In this document: piece after piece, positions 43,039-51,336 of the stretch
How positions within the stretch are numbered: the stretch's first letter is position 1
Layout of the letters: the number at the start of each line of letters is the position of its first letter
Assembly (NCBI RefSeq): GCF_003097495.1
Contig: NZ_QEOP01000002.1
Location: forward strand, 248,001 to 312,000
Source of the DNA: Amnibacterium flavum
Lineage (GTDB): Bacteria > Actinomycetota > Actinomycetes > Actinomycetales > Microbacteriaceae
Direction of reading: 5' to 3'
DNA: 64,000 nt
Translations under genes and position numbers: made by a program
The notes under the pieces: generated by a model
The model's input: the letters and a program-made list of their open reading frames with translations, nothing else
Told to the model about the DNA's origin: nothing
The model's database searches: none

Positions 43039-43842
43039 GTGTCGGAATCCGTGTCATCAGACCTGTCGGTCTGGGAGGTCAAGTACGGCGAGCGGGTTGT
43101 GCGCAAGAGCGATGTGCTCAATGACTACGCGCAGTACGGCCTGCCTGATGGCGACCTCGACATGAACTACAACTTCTGGGTGATCCGTTCGGGGGACAGC
43201 ATCGTTCTGCTCGACACCGGCTACGACATCCCCAAGTTCGACTGGCTCGGCGAGATCAGCGTCACTCCCACCCCCGAGGCGCTCGAGATCCTCGGCATCG
43301 ACCCGCTCGATGTCGACATGGTGATCACGAGCCACTACCACTACGACCACATCGGCTACCTCGGCCTGTTCGAGAACGCCAAGGTCGTGTCGGGTCAGGC
43401 CGAGTACGACTACTGGATCGGCAAGCTCGAAGCCGGCGCTCTCGAGGGCGAGTTCTCGACTCCCGACGACCTCGCACCCGTCGTCAAGGCGCGCGACGAG
43501 GGGCGTCTGGTCCTCGTGAGCGAGCCGACCGAGGTGTTCCCCGGTATCACGGTGTACCCGATCGGCGGGCACTGCCCGGGCGAGCTGCTCACTCACATCG
43601 AGACCAAGGACGGCGGCCTCATCATGAGCGTCGACGCGGCTCACTTCTACGAGCAGATCGAGAACGAGTGGCCCTTCTTCGCCTTCACCGACCTGCAGGA
43701 GATGAAGGACGGCCTGCACTTCATCAACGAGCTCGCAGCCAAGACCGGAGCGACCGTCGTGCCGGGTCACGACGCCCGCGTCCGCGACCGCTTCCCGGCG
43801 GCTCCCGGCGCAGCCGGCGCCATCGCGACAGTCCTGGCCTGA
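43039..43842 (+). CDS. Metallo-beta-lactamase-fold hydrolase, lactonase-like (1)
   Basis: 267-residue MBL-fold enzyme. The two-metal site is seen in ITSHYHYDHIGYLG (HxHxDH, near residues 98-103), with further ligands His in PIGGHCPGELL, Asp in MSVDAAHFY and His in VVPGHDARV. The arrangement, including the Tyr-rich FYEQIENEWPFF segment, resembles N-acyl-homoserine and gamma-butyrolactone lactonases (AiiA/AttM/BlcC group). The GTG at 43039 is set by AAGGAG seven bases upstream (MSESVSSDLSVWEVKYG); the open frame before it covers the operator. First gene of a likely eleven-gene transcript to 51273. Substrate unknown. Confidence 0.88.
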   Translation: MSESVSSDLSVWEVKYGERVVRKSDVLNDYAQYGLPDGDLDMNYNFWVIRSGDSIVLLDTGYDIPKFDWLGEISVTPTPEALEILGIDPLDVDMVITSHYHYDHIGYLGLFENAKVVSGQAEYDYWIGKLEAGALEGEFSTPDDLAPVVKARDEGRLVLVSEPTEVFPGITVYPIGGHCPGELLTHIETKDGGLIMSVDAAHFYEQIENEWPFFAFTDLQEMKDGLHFINELAAKTGATVVPGHDARVRDRFPAAPGAAGAIATVLA

Positions 43843-43885
43843 GGAAGAGAACCATGAAGACCCCAGTTGCCCCTCGGACACCGAG

Positions 43886-44689
43886 GTGACCGCGCCCTAC
43901 GTCGTCACCATCGCCAAGTACGGCACGAGGAGCACCCTCCGCAGCGACGTCTACCTGAACCATCACCTCTACCACGAGGCCGATGGACCCATCGACATGG
44001 ACTACTTCTTCTGGGTGATCCGGAACGACGAGACCACGATCGTCGTCGACACCGGGTATTCGCGTCAGGGCGGCGAAGCGCGGAAGCGCACGACGCTGAT
44101 GAGCCCGCCCGAGCTGTTCGCTGCGCTCGGAGTCGACCCGGCCACGTCTCCCGACATCATCCTGACCCACGCCCACTACGACCACATGGGCAACCTGGAC
44201 CACTTCCCGAGCTCGACCATCTACATGTCCCGCGTCGAGTACGAGTTCTGGACCGGGGCGAACGCCAAGCAGGTGCTCTTCCATCACTCCATCGAGGACT
44301 CCGAGATGGATGGGTTGGCGGCTGCGTTCGCCGAGGGACGAGTGCGATTCCTCGACGAGTCCCCGGAGATCGCGCCCGGCATCGAGGTCATCGAGATCGG
44401 CGGTCACACGCCCGGTCAGGCGATCGTGAAGGTCGACACGGCCGTCGGAGTCGTGCTGCTCGCCAGTGACTCCGCCCATTACTACGAGGAGTACGAGGCC
44501 GACATGCCTTTCATGGCGGTCGCCGATCTGGTGCGCATGTACGACGGATTCGCGCTCGTTCGCGAGATGGTCGCCAGCGGCGAGGTGCAGCACGTCGTCT
44601 CGGGTCACGATCCGTCGACCCTCGATCGCTTCACGCGCGTCGACGGCGAGCTGCACGCTCTCGTCGCGACGGTCGGCGAGGTGCGCTGA
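43886..44689 (+). CDS. Metallo-beta-lactamase-fold hydrolase, lactonase-like (2)
   Basis: 267-residue paralog of the preceding enzyme. Metal motif ILTHAHYDHMGNLDHF (near residues 94-99), EIGGHTPGQAIV, LLASDSAHYYEEYEADMPF and VVSGHDPSTLDRF. The 43-bp gap holds an ATG at 43855 with a good ribosome-binding site (GGAAGAG) that opens an 11-codon frame MKTPVAPRTPR ending in a TGA that overlaps the GTG at 43886. Adding one base in the CCCC run near 43870 would join them into MKTPVAPSDTEVTAPYVV, so either the gene starts at GTG by coupling to the leader frame, or a small deletion shortened the N-terminus. The active site is unaffected. Confidence 0.86.
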   Translation: MTAPYVVTIAKYGTRSTLRSDVYLNHHLYHEADGPIDMDYFFWVIRNDETTIVVDTGYSRQGGEARKRTTLMSPPELFAALGVDPATSPDIILTHAHYDHMGNLDHFPSSTIYMSRVEYEFWTGANAKQVLFHHSIEDSEMDGLAAAFAEGRVRFLDESPEIAPGIEVIEIGGHTPGQAIVKVDTAVGVVLLASDSAHYYEEYEADMPFMAVADLVRMYDGFALVREMVASGEVQHVVSGHDPSTLDRFTRVDGELHALVATVGEVR

Positions 44690-45543
44690 TGGCCGGCAGA
44701 TTCGACGGGCTCGTCGCGATCGTGACCGGTGCCGCGGGCGGACTGGGTCGTGCATCGGCCGAGCGGCTCTCCGCCGACGGCGCGAACGTCGTCGTCGTCG
44801 ACATCGACGCGGCGGGTGCCGAAGCGGTCGCGGCGTCGCTGCCGACCGAGTCCATCGCCGTGCGTGCCGACATCTCCTCCGAGGCGGACGTCGAGGCCTA
44901 CATGGCGGCAGCGGTCGAACGCTTCGGCCGCGTCGACCTCTACCACCTCAACGCCGGCATCTTCGGCAGCTTCGCGAGCCTGCCCGACCTCGAGCTCGCC
45001 GACTTCGAACGCGTCATGTCGGTCAACGTGCTGGGCCAGTTCCTCGGTCTGCGCGCCGCATTCCGGCAGTACCGGATCCAGGGGGGCGCCGGAAACATCG
45101 TGCTCACCGCCTCGATCGCAGGACTCACCGGAAGTGCGGATCTTCTGCCGTACCAGACGTCGAAGCACGCCGTGAACGGCCTCGTGCACGGTGCCGCCGT
45201 CTACGGAGGCCCGCTCGGGATCCGCGTCAACGCGGTCGCTCCCGGCATCGTGCCGACCGATCTCTTCGCGGCCGCCGCGACCACCAAGGGCGGCAAGAAC
45301 GACATGGAGCGCAGGGCGTCGACGACACCACTGCGCCGGGCGGGAACCGCCGCGGAGATCGCGGGGGTCGCCGCATTCCTGCTGAGCGACGACTCCGCCT
45401 ACGTGACGGGGCAGATCGTCTCGGCCGACGGCGGCGCGACCGTCGTCAACACGGTGCGGCCCGCGGGCGGCGCGGGTGCATGGGACACCGATCCCGTCGA
45501 CCGCGCGATGTACGGGGACGACTGGAACGGAAGAGCGCTATGA
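44689..45543 (+). CDS. SDR family oxidoreductase (3 of 3 in island)
   Basis: 284-residue SDR. Cofactor motif TGAAGGLG, acidic VDIDAAGAEA after beta-2 (NAD preference), LYHLNAGIFG, catalytic Ser in TASIAG and Tyr/Lys in YQTSKHAVNGL, then RVNAVAPGIVPTDLF. A C-terminal extension of about 25 residues after DGGATVV (RPAGGAGAWDTDPVDRAMYG) is unusual for the family. The ATG overlaps the previous stop (TGATG). Probably oxidises the hydroxyl group exposed by the lactonase-like enzymes (inferred from order in the operon). Confidence 0.89.
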   Translation: MAGRFDGLVAIVTGAAGGLGRASAERLSADGANVVVVDIDAAGAEAVAASLPTESIAVRADISSEADVEAYMAAAVERFGRVDLYHLNAGIFGSFASLPDLELADFERVMSVNVLGQFLGLRAAFRQYRIQGGAGNIVLTASIAGLTGSADLLPYQTSKHAVNGLVHGAAVYGGPLGIRVNAVAPGIVPTDLFAAAATTKGGKNDMERRASTTPLRRAGTAAEIAGVAAFLLSDDSAYVTGQIVSADGGATVVNTVRPAGGAGAWDTDPVDRAMYGDDWNGRAL

Positions 45544-46466
45544 GTGGAGAGACAGACGTGACGGACAAACGGATCGGATTCATCGGGCTCGGCAACATGG
45601 GCGGCCGGATGACGGGCTCCATCGTCCGAACCGGACACGAGGTGATCGGCTACGACGCCAAGACCGACAACATCGCCGCGGCGGGTGCGGTCGCCGCGGA
45701 CTCCGTCGCCGATCTGGCGGCGCGCACCGACGTGGTGCTCCTGTCGCTTCCCGACAGCAAGGTCGTCGAAGCCGTCGTGTACGGAGACACCGGACTGCTC
45801 GCCAGCTCGCGCTCGGGCCAGGTCGTCGTCGACCTCAGCACCTCGTCGCCCGAGTCGACCCGGCGCATCGCCGAGGACTTCGCAGCACGCGGGGTGAGCT
45901 ACCTCGACGCCGGGATCTCGGGGGGTGCCGCGCTCGCCGAGAAGGGGCAGCTCACGCTGATGGTCGGCGGAGACAGCGACGTCCTCGACAGCGTGCGCGA
46001 CGTGCTCGACCTGTTCTCCCGCGACGTGTTCTACACGGGCGAGAGCGGAGCGGGCCACACCACCAAACTGCTCAACAACTTCCTCAACGCCGTCGCCCTC
46101 TCGGCGACCGCGGAGGTGATGGTCGCCGCGAAGAAGGCGGGCCTCGACCTCGCGACCGTGCTCGAGGTGTTCAACAAGAGCTCGGGCGTCAACTTCGCCA
46201 CCCTCAACCGGTTCCCGAAGATCATCACGGGCGACTACCTCAAGGGCGGCCTCACCAACACGCTGATGCTGAAGGACGTGACCCTGTACGCCGACCTCCT
46301 CGGCCGGCTGGGCGTCGCGAGCCTCAATTCGGCGGGTCCCATGGCCAGCTTCGGTCTCGCTCGAGCCCTCGGCTACGCCGATGAGATCAGCAACACGGTC
46401 GTCGACGCGATCGGCGACATCTCGGGCGGCGTCCGCCTGCACGAGGCGGGGGAGTCGAAGTCATGA
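45540..46466 (+). CDS. NAD(P)-dependent beta-hydroxyacid dehydrogenase (island copy 1)
   Basis: 308 residues, 3-hydroxyisobutyrate/GHB-reductase family. Rossmann motif RIGFIGLGNMGGRM (residues 11-24), substrate loop LDAGISGGAALAEKGQLTLMVGG, catalytic Lys in GHTTKLLNNFLNAVAL (near 176). The family includes enzymes on tartronate semialdehyde, 3-hydroxyisobutyrate and succinic semialdehyde. The ATG at 45540 overlaps the SDR stop (ATGA); a GTG at 45558 with GGAGAG upstream is a possible second start. Sits mid-operon between SDR and cupin genes. Confidence 0.9.
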   Translation: MSGETDVTDKRIGFIGLGNMGGRMTGSIVRTGHEVIGYDAKTDNIAAAGAVAADSVADLAARTDVVLLSLPDSKVVEAVVYGDTGLLASSRSGQVVVDLSTSSPESTRRIAEDFAARGVSYLDAGISGGAALAEKGQLTLMVGGDSDVLDSVRDVLDLFSRDVFYTGESGAGHTTKLLNNFLNAVALSATAEVMVAAKKAGLDLATVLEVFNKSSGVNFATLNRFPKIITGDYLKGGLTNTLMLKDVTLYADLLGRLGVASLNSAGPMASFGLARALGYADEISNTVVDAIGDISGGVRLHEAGESKS

Positions 46467-46864
46467 TCATCGTGCACCCCGAGGGTCAGGCGGGCACCGC
46501 CGGCAAGCAGGGCTCGCAGTTCACCGGTCAGGCCTTCCCGTACCTCACTCTGCCGAGCACGGACGGGATCGTCATCAACACGGTCAACTTCACCCCGGGT
46601 GCCCGCACCTTCTGGCACACGCACGAGCGGGGCCAGATCCTGCAGATCGTCGCGGGCCGCGGGCTCACCCAGGTCGAGGGCGGCCCGGTCGAGATCCTCC
46701 GTGCCGGTGACACCGTCTGGATCCCCGCCGGTGAGAAGCACTGGCACGGCGCCGCTCCCGACTCCTTCATGACCCACACGGCAATCTCGCTCGGCACGAC
46801 CGACTGGGCAGACCCCGTCGACGACGCCGACTACCTCACCTCAGAGAATCAGGACAGGTCATGA
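46463..46864 (+). CDS. Single-domain cupin protein
   Basis: 133-residue cupin (beta-barrel) protein. Motif 1 is FTPGARTFWHTHERGQILQIVAGRG (two His and a possible Gln/Glu metal ligand) and motif 2 is AGDTVWIPAGEKHWHGA. This resembles the quercetin-dioxygenase-like or YhhW-like small cupins that often accompany carboxymuconolactone-decarboxylase genes, as here. Possible roles are isomerase, lactonase or dioxygenase; sequence alone does not decide. Overlaps both neighbours by four bases. Confidence 0.87.
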   Translation: MIIVHPEGQAGTAGKQGSQFTGQAFPYLTLPSTDGIVINTVNFTPGARTFWHTHERGQILQIVAGRGLTQVEGGPVEILRAGDTVWIPAGEKHWHGAAPDSFMTHTAISLGTTDWADPVDDADYLTSENQDRS

Positions 46865-47259
46865 CCGACGACACCACCCACCGCGCGACCTACGACGACG
46901 GCCTCAGGGTCCGCAAAGAGGTGCTCGGCGCCGACCACGTCGAGCGCTCCCTCGCTCAGGCCTCGGAGTTCTCCCGTCCCATCCAGGAGCTCGTGACGGA
47001 GTACTGCTGGGGTGTCGTCTGGACCGACGACGCACTGGACCGCAAGTCCCGCAGCCTGATCAACCTCGCCATGCTGACCGCGCTCAACCGTTCGCACGAG
47101 CTGTCGGTGCACGTGAAGGGCGCCCTGAACAACGGGGTCACCCCGGCCGAGATCCAGGCGGTGCTCATGCAGACCGCGATCTACGTCGGCGTCCCCGCCG
47201 CGCTCGAGTCGTTCCGGATCGCCGAGAAGGTCCTCAAGGAGCAGGGGCACGATGTCTGA
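46861..47259 (+). CDS. Carboxymuconolactone decarboxylase family protein (PcaC-like)
   Basis: 132-residue single-domain protein close to gamma-carboxymuconolactone decarboxylase. It starts YDDGLRVRKEVLGADHVERSL and contains WTDDALDRKSRSLINLAMLTALNR, HELSVHVKGALNNGVTPAEIQAVLMQTAIYVGVPAALESF, the PcaC pattern including the His of HVKGAL. No CxxC redox motif, so it is not AhpD-like. The protocatechuate ring-cleavage genes that normally accompany pcaC are absent, so a related but different decarboxylation or lactone step is likely. Overlaps the previous and next genes. Confidence 0.9.
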   Translation: MTDDTTHRATYDDGLRVRKEVLGADHVERSLAQASEFSRPIQELVTEYCWGVVWTDDALDRKSRSLINLAMLTALNRSHELSVHVKGALNNGVTPAEIQAVLMQTAIYVGVPAALESFRIAEKVLKEQGHDV

Positions 47260-48193
47260 TCCGGCACAGATCCGCCGGGTCGGCTTCGTCGGCCTCGGCA
47301 ACATGGGCGGCCCGATGGTCGCGCGTCTTCTGGGCGACGGCTTCGAAGTGGTCGCCTACGACACCGCGCCCGCGGCGATCGAGCGTGCGGTCGAGGGCGG
47401 CGCGGTCGGCGCAAACGCTCTCGAGGACGCCGCGCGCGGCACCGACGCGATCGTGCTCATGCTGCCGAACTCGGCGATCGTGACCGCCGTCGTCGAGCAG
47501 CTGCGGAGTGCCGGGGCACTCGCCGAGGGGCTGGTCGTCATCGACATGAGCTCGTCGGAGCCGCAGCGCACCCGCGAGCTGGCCGCCGAGCTCGCGCAGT
47601 CGGGAGTCGCGCTCGTGGACGCACCGGTGTCCGGGGGAGTGCGCGGTGCCGTCGGCGGCAAGCTGACCATCATGGTCGGAGCCGACGACGAGCAGCTCGC
47701 GCGAGTCCGACCCGTTCTCGAGAGTCTCGGAACGGTCCGCCACGCCGGTGCCGTCGGTGCCGGCCACGCGATCAAAGCGCTCAACAACCTCCTCTCGGCG
47801 AGCCATCTGCTCGCCACCGCCGAAGCCATGGCGGCCGGCACACGCTTCGGACTCGACCCCGACGTCATGCTCGCCGTCTTCAACGGCTCCAGCGGCAAGA
47901 GCGGATCGACCGAGAACAAGTACCCCAACTTCATCCGAACCGGTCGCTACGACTCGGGCTTCGGGCTGCGCCTGATGCTCAAGGACATGCGGATCGCCAC
48001 CTCCCTCGCCGAGCAGGAGGGCGTACCCGCCCGGCTCGGGGTCGAGGCGGTCGAACTCTGGAGCGAGGCCGCCGAGAGTCTCGAGCCGACCGCCGACCAC
48101 ACCGAGATCGCGCGGTGGATCGACCAGCTCGTGCCCCCGTCGGACGGGATAACGGCGCCCCCGCCTCCCGGGACGGGGCCTATGACCAGCTGA
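47252..48193 (+). CDS. NAD(P)-dependent beta-hydroxyacid dehydrogenase (island copy 2)
   Basis: 313 residues, same superfamily as the genes at 9100 and 45540. Rossmann VGFVGLGNMGGPMVARLL (residues 10-27), substrate loop VDAPVSGGVRGAVGGKLTIMVG (close to true 3-hydroxyisobutyrate dehydrogenases), catalytic Lys in GHAIKALNNLLSASHLL. Starts eight bases inside the previous gene (ATG at 47252). The C-terminal tail PPSDGITAPPPPGTGPMTS is low-complexity. Two such enzymes in one operon suggest two successive or alternative hydroxy-acid substrates. Confidence 0.9.
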   Translation: MSDPAQIRRVGFVGLGNMGGPMVARLLGDGFEVVAYDTAPAAIERAVEGGAVGANALEDAARGTDAIVLMLPNSAIVTAVVEQLRSAGALAEGLVVIDMSSSEPQRTRELAAELAQSGVALVDAPVSGGVRGAVGGKLTIMVGADDEQLARVRPVLESLGTVRHAGAVGAGHAIKALNNLLSASHLLATAEAMAAGTRFGLDPDVMLAVFNGSSGKSGSTENKYPNFIRTGRYDSGFGLRLMLKDMRIATSLAEQEGVPARLGVEAVELWSEAAESLEPTADHTEIARWIDQLVPPSDGITAPPPPGTGPMTS

Positions 48194-48241
48194 CCCTGCC
48201 GAGGACCAGGAAAATCCGAACCACCTACCTATAGTGATGCC

Positions 48242-48952
48242 ATGACCCAGACCAACTCCCTCTCAGAAGCGTGGGTAGCCGAACCCATGGGCCGCGTCGC
48301 CGCGCCCATCCGGGAACAGGTGATCGCCGCTCTGCGACAGGCGATCCTCGACTTCCAGCTGAAGCCGGGGCAGCGCTTGGTCGAGCGAGAGCTCATCGAG
48401 CAACTCGGTGTCTCCCGCACGACGATCCGCGAGGCTCTTCGCGAGCTCGCCTCCGAGGGGCTCGTCACGGTCGTGCCGCAGCGCGGCGCCATGGTGAGCG
48501 CGCCCTCGCTCGACGAGGCGATGGATCTCTACGAGATCCGGGCCGCACTCGAGTCCCTCGTGGTCAAGCACTTCGTCGAGCGGGCCTCCGACGACGAGGT
48601 GCGCGCACTCGCGGCGACCGTCGAGGAGCTCGCCCAGGTCTCGGAGACGACGGACGACGTCCGGGCGATCCTCGCGGCGAAGGACAAGTTCTACGGTGTC
48701 CTGATCCCCGGGGCTCGAAGCGCTGCACTCCAGCAGCTCATCGACGGCATCCGGGCGCGCGTTCAGATGCTGCGCGCCACGTCGCTGTCGAACCCGGGCC
48801 GGCCCGTCGAGGTCGTCGCCGAGCTCCGTGCGGTCGCCGAGGCGATCGCTCGCCGCGACGCCGACAGTGCATCGGAGCTGTGCGCAGCTCACGTGCGCAA
48901 GGCCGCGATGACCGCGCTGCACGCACTGCAGGAGACCGACGCCGACGAATAG
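48242..48952 (+). CDS. GntR-family transcriptional regulator, FCD (FadR) subgroup
   Basis: 236-residue regulator. N-terminal winged helix (about 20-88): IREQVIAALRQAILDFQLKPGQRL, LIEQLGVSRTTIREALRELASEGLV. C-terminal all-helical FCD ligand-binding domain (about 95-225): MDLYEIRAALESLVVKHF, with His in LCAAHVRKA among the usual metal and ligand residues. It is the only regulator in the island, so it is the best candidate for the TTGTATGACGATCATA sites at 33392, 42818, 42945 and 52134. Members usually repress and are released by a pathway carboxylic acid. ATG at 48242, 48 bp after the previous gene. Confidence 0.9.
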   Translation: MTQTNSLSEAWVAEPMGRVAAPIREQVIAALRQAILDFQLKPGQRLVERELIEQLGVSRTTIREALRELASEGLVTVVPQRGAMVSAPSLDEAMDLYEIRAALESLVVKHFVERASDDEVRALAATVEELAQVSETTDDVRAILAAKDKFYGVLIPGARSAALQQLIDGIRARVQMLRATSLSNPGRPVEVVAELRAVAEAIARRDADSASELCAAHVRKAAMTALHALQETDADE

Positions 48953-49018
48953 TCCGGCCGGTCGGGTTCGCAATTCCCGAGTCCTTCTGTTTCCCGACCC
49001 CATGAACAGGAGAACACA

Positions 49019-49816
49019 ATGACATTGACCCCGCGCCAACAAGAGATCAAAGACGAATTCATCCGGGTGCGCGGCACCTGGGGCGACAGCTGGCAGAGCA
49101 TCCTCGAACTCGACGCCGAGTTCCTCGAGACCTACCTGAACTTCTCGGCCGTGCCGTGGCGCAAGAACCACCTGGACACGAAGACCAAGGAGTTCATCTA
49201 CATCGTCGTCGACTCCGCGGCCACCCACATGTACGCGCCCGGCGTCCGTCAGCACATCAAGGCGGCCCTGGCCGCAGGGGCCACCCCTGCCGAGATCATG
49301 GAGGTGCTCGAATGCACCGCCACGCTCGGCATCCACGCGATGAACCTCGGCGTCCCGGTCCTCACCGAGATCCTCGCGGAGAAGGGTATCCGCACCGAGC
49401 CGGCCGAGCTCGACGAGTACCAGGAACGACTCAAGGCCGACTTCACCGAGAAGCGCGGCTACTGGAACCCGACGTGGGACGAGATGCTCGAGCTCGACCC
49501 GCAGCTGTTCGAGGCGTACACCGCGTTCTCCTCGCACCCGTGGGTCGCGGGCACGCTCAGCCCGAAGGTGCGCGAGTTCATCTACATGGCATTCGACACC
49601 TCCTCGACGCACCTCTACCGAGTCGGTCTCAAACTGCACATCGAGAACGCGCTCGGCTACGGGGCGACGGTGGGCGAGATCCTCGAGGTGATGGAGATCG
49701 CCAGCGTCATCGGAATCCACACGGTCACGATGTCGGCGCCGATCCTCCAGGAGGAGATCGCCGCCCTCGCCGCCCAGAACGCCGAGAGCGCGCAGAACGC
49801 CGAGGCCGGCGAATGA
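49019..49816 (+). CDS. Double-domain carboxymuconolactone decarboxylase family protein (1)
   Basis: 265 residues made of two CMD-fold repeats: the first about 20-135 (KNHLDTKTKEFIYIVVDSAATHMYAPGVRQHI, GATPAEIMEVLECTATLGIHAMN), the second about 145-255 (GATVGEILEVMEIASVIGIHTV). Each repeat keeps the His of the ATHxY motif; no CxxC pair is present. Closely similar to the convergent protein at 51337. The ATG at 49019 has an AGGAG about ten bases upstream. Probably continues the island operon after gntR, though the 66-bp gap could hold its own promoter. Enzymatic role unknown. Confidence 0.86.
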   Translation: MTLTPRQQEIKDEFIRVRGTWGDSWQSILELDAEFLETYLNFSAVPWRKNHLDTKTKEFIYIVVDSAATHMYAPGVRQHIKAALAAGATPAEIMEVLECTATLGIHAMNLGVPVLTEILAEKGIRTEPAELDEYQERLKADFTEKRGYWNPTWDEMLELDPQLFEAYTAFSSHPWVAGTLSPKVREFIYMAFDTSSTHLYRVGLKLHIENALGYGATVGEILEVMEIASVIGIHTVTMSAPILQEEIAALAAQNAESAQNAEAGE

Positions 49817-51273
49817 GCGCCGATCGCGCGTCGGCCATCGCCGCCGCCCCGACCGGGCTGCTGCGCGGGGGATCCTGGGTCGCCTCGAGCACGGGAGCCG
49901 AGTTCGACGTTCTCGACCCGGCCACGGAGGAGCCGATCGTGGGGGTCGCCGACGCGTCCGTCGAGGATGCGCTCGCCGCCCTGGACGTCGCGACAGCCAC
50001 TCAGCGGAGCTGGGCTGCGACCCCGCCCCGTGAGCGCGGCGAGATCCTGCGCCGGACCTACGAGATCATGACCGAGCGCAACGAGGTCCTCGCGACGCTC
50101 ATGACCATGGAGATGGGCAAGCCGCTCGCGGAGTCGCGGGCCGAGGTGGCCTATGCGGCCGACTTCTTCCGCTGGTTCTCCGAGGAGGCGGTGCGGCTCG
50201 ACGGCACCTGGTCGACGGCGCCCGACGGCAAGTCCCGCATCGTCACCATGAAGCAGCCGGTCGGTCCGTGCCTGTTCGTGACGCCGTGGAACTTCCCGCT
50301 CGCGATGGGGGCGCGCAAGATCGGGCCCGCTATCGCGGCGGGCTGCACCGTGCTGGTCAAGCCGGCCAAGCAGACGCCACTGTCGATGCTCGCGCTCGCC
50401 GCGATCATGCGAGAGGCAGGGCTGCCCGACGGGGTTCTGGCGACGCTGACGACCTCGGCATCGCAGGCGGTGGTGAGCGCGCTCATCGCCGACCCGCGTC
50501 TGCGCAAGCTCTCCTTCACCGGGTCGACCGAGGTGGGGCGCTCGCTCGCGGAGCAGTCGGCCGGCACGCTGCTGCGCGTCTCGCTCGAACTGGGCGGCAA
50601 CGCCCCGTTCATCGTGTTCGACGATGCCGACATCGATGCCGCGATCGACGGTGCCATGCTGGCGAAGCTCCGCAATAACGGCGAGGCCTGCACGGCGGCG
50701 AACCGCTTCTACGTGCAGGAGGGCATCGCCGACGAGTTCACCCGCCGCCTGGCCGAGCGCTTCGGCGAGCTCGTCGTCGGCGCCGGTCTGGACGACGGCG
50801 TCACCCTCGGCCCGCTCATCGACCGCGGCGCCGTCGACAAGGTCGCCGAGCTGGTCTCCGACGCCGTCGAGTCGGGCGCCCGCGTCGTGACGAGCGTCGG
50901 GCGCGACGGCGGTGCCGGCTACTTCTCGCCGGCGTCGGTCATCGATCGCGTCGATCCAGGGGCCAGGATCGTGACGGAGGAGATCTTCGGACCGGTCGCG
51001 CCGATCGTGCGCTTCACCGACGAGGAGCAGGTGCTCCGCTGGGCGAACTCCTCCGAGTACGGGCTCGCCGGCTACCTCTTCACACGCGACCTGTCGCGCG
51101 CGATCCGTGTCGGCGAGGCGCTCGAGGTCGGGATGATCGGCATCAACCGCGGGGTGCTGTCCAACCCGGCGGCACCGTTCGGTGGGGTCAAGGCGAGCGG
51201 CTACGGCCGCGAGGGCGGCCATGTCGGCATCGACGAGTACGTCGAGATCAAGTACCTGTCGCTTCAGATCTGA
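49813..51273 (+). CDS. NAD(P)-dependent succinate-semialdehyde-type aldehyde dehydrogenase
   Basis: 486-residue aldehyde dehydrogenase of the GabD/AttK type. TPWNFPLAMGARKIGPAIAAGCTVLVKPA binds the cofactor and carries the oxyanion Asn; the general-base Glu is in LELGGNAPFIVF (near 259) and the catalytic Cys in NNGEACTAANRF (near 292); EEIFGPVAPI and PFGGVKASGYGREGG complete the family set. The expected product is a carboxylate such as succinate, entering the TCA cycle. ATG overlaps the previous stop (ATGA). Its presence with two lactonase-like enzymes recalls the Agrobacterium attKLM (blcABC) gamma-butyrolactone pathway. A hairpin follows the gene. Confidence 0.92.
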   Translation: MSADRASAIAAAPTGLLRGGSWVASSTGAEFDVLDPATEEPIVGVADASVEDALAALDVATATQRSWAATPPRERGEILRRTYEIMTERNEVLATLMTMEMGKPLAESRAEVAYAADFFRWFSEEAVRLDGTWSTAPDGKSRIVTMKQPVGPCLFVTPWNFPLAMGARKIGPAIAAGCTVLVKPAKQTPLSMLALAAIMREAGLPDGVLATLTTSASQAVVSALIADPRLRKLSFTGSTEVGRSLAEQSAGTLLRVSLELGGNAPFIVFDDADIDAAIDGAMLAKLRNNGEACTAANRFYVQEGIADEFTRRLAERFGELVVGAGLDDGVTLGPLIDRGAVDKVAELVSDAVESGARVVTSVGRDGGAGYFSPASVIDRVDPGARIVTEEIFGPVAPIVRFTDEEQVLRWANSSEYGLAGYLFTRDLSRAIRVGEALEVGMIGINRGVLSNPAAPFGGVKASGYGREGGHVGIDEYVEIKYLSLQI

Positions 51274-51280
51274 CCTCGTG

Positions 51281-51322
51281 CCGGCCCGCGCCGCCCCGGA
51301 TCCACCGGGTGGCGCGGGCCGG
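51281..51322. terminator. Bidirectional hairpin terminator at island end
   Basis: CCGGCCCGCGCC at 51281-51292 pairs perfectly with GGCGCGGGCCGG at 51311-51322 (12 bp; the inside can pair further through CCGG/CCGG). Lies seven bases after the aldehyde dehydrogenase stop and before the convergent CMD gene. Confidence 0.75.
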
Positions 51323-51336
51323 GATGGCGGGCTCGG

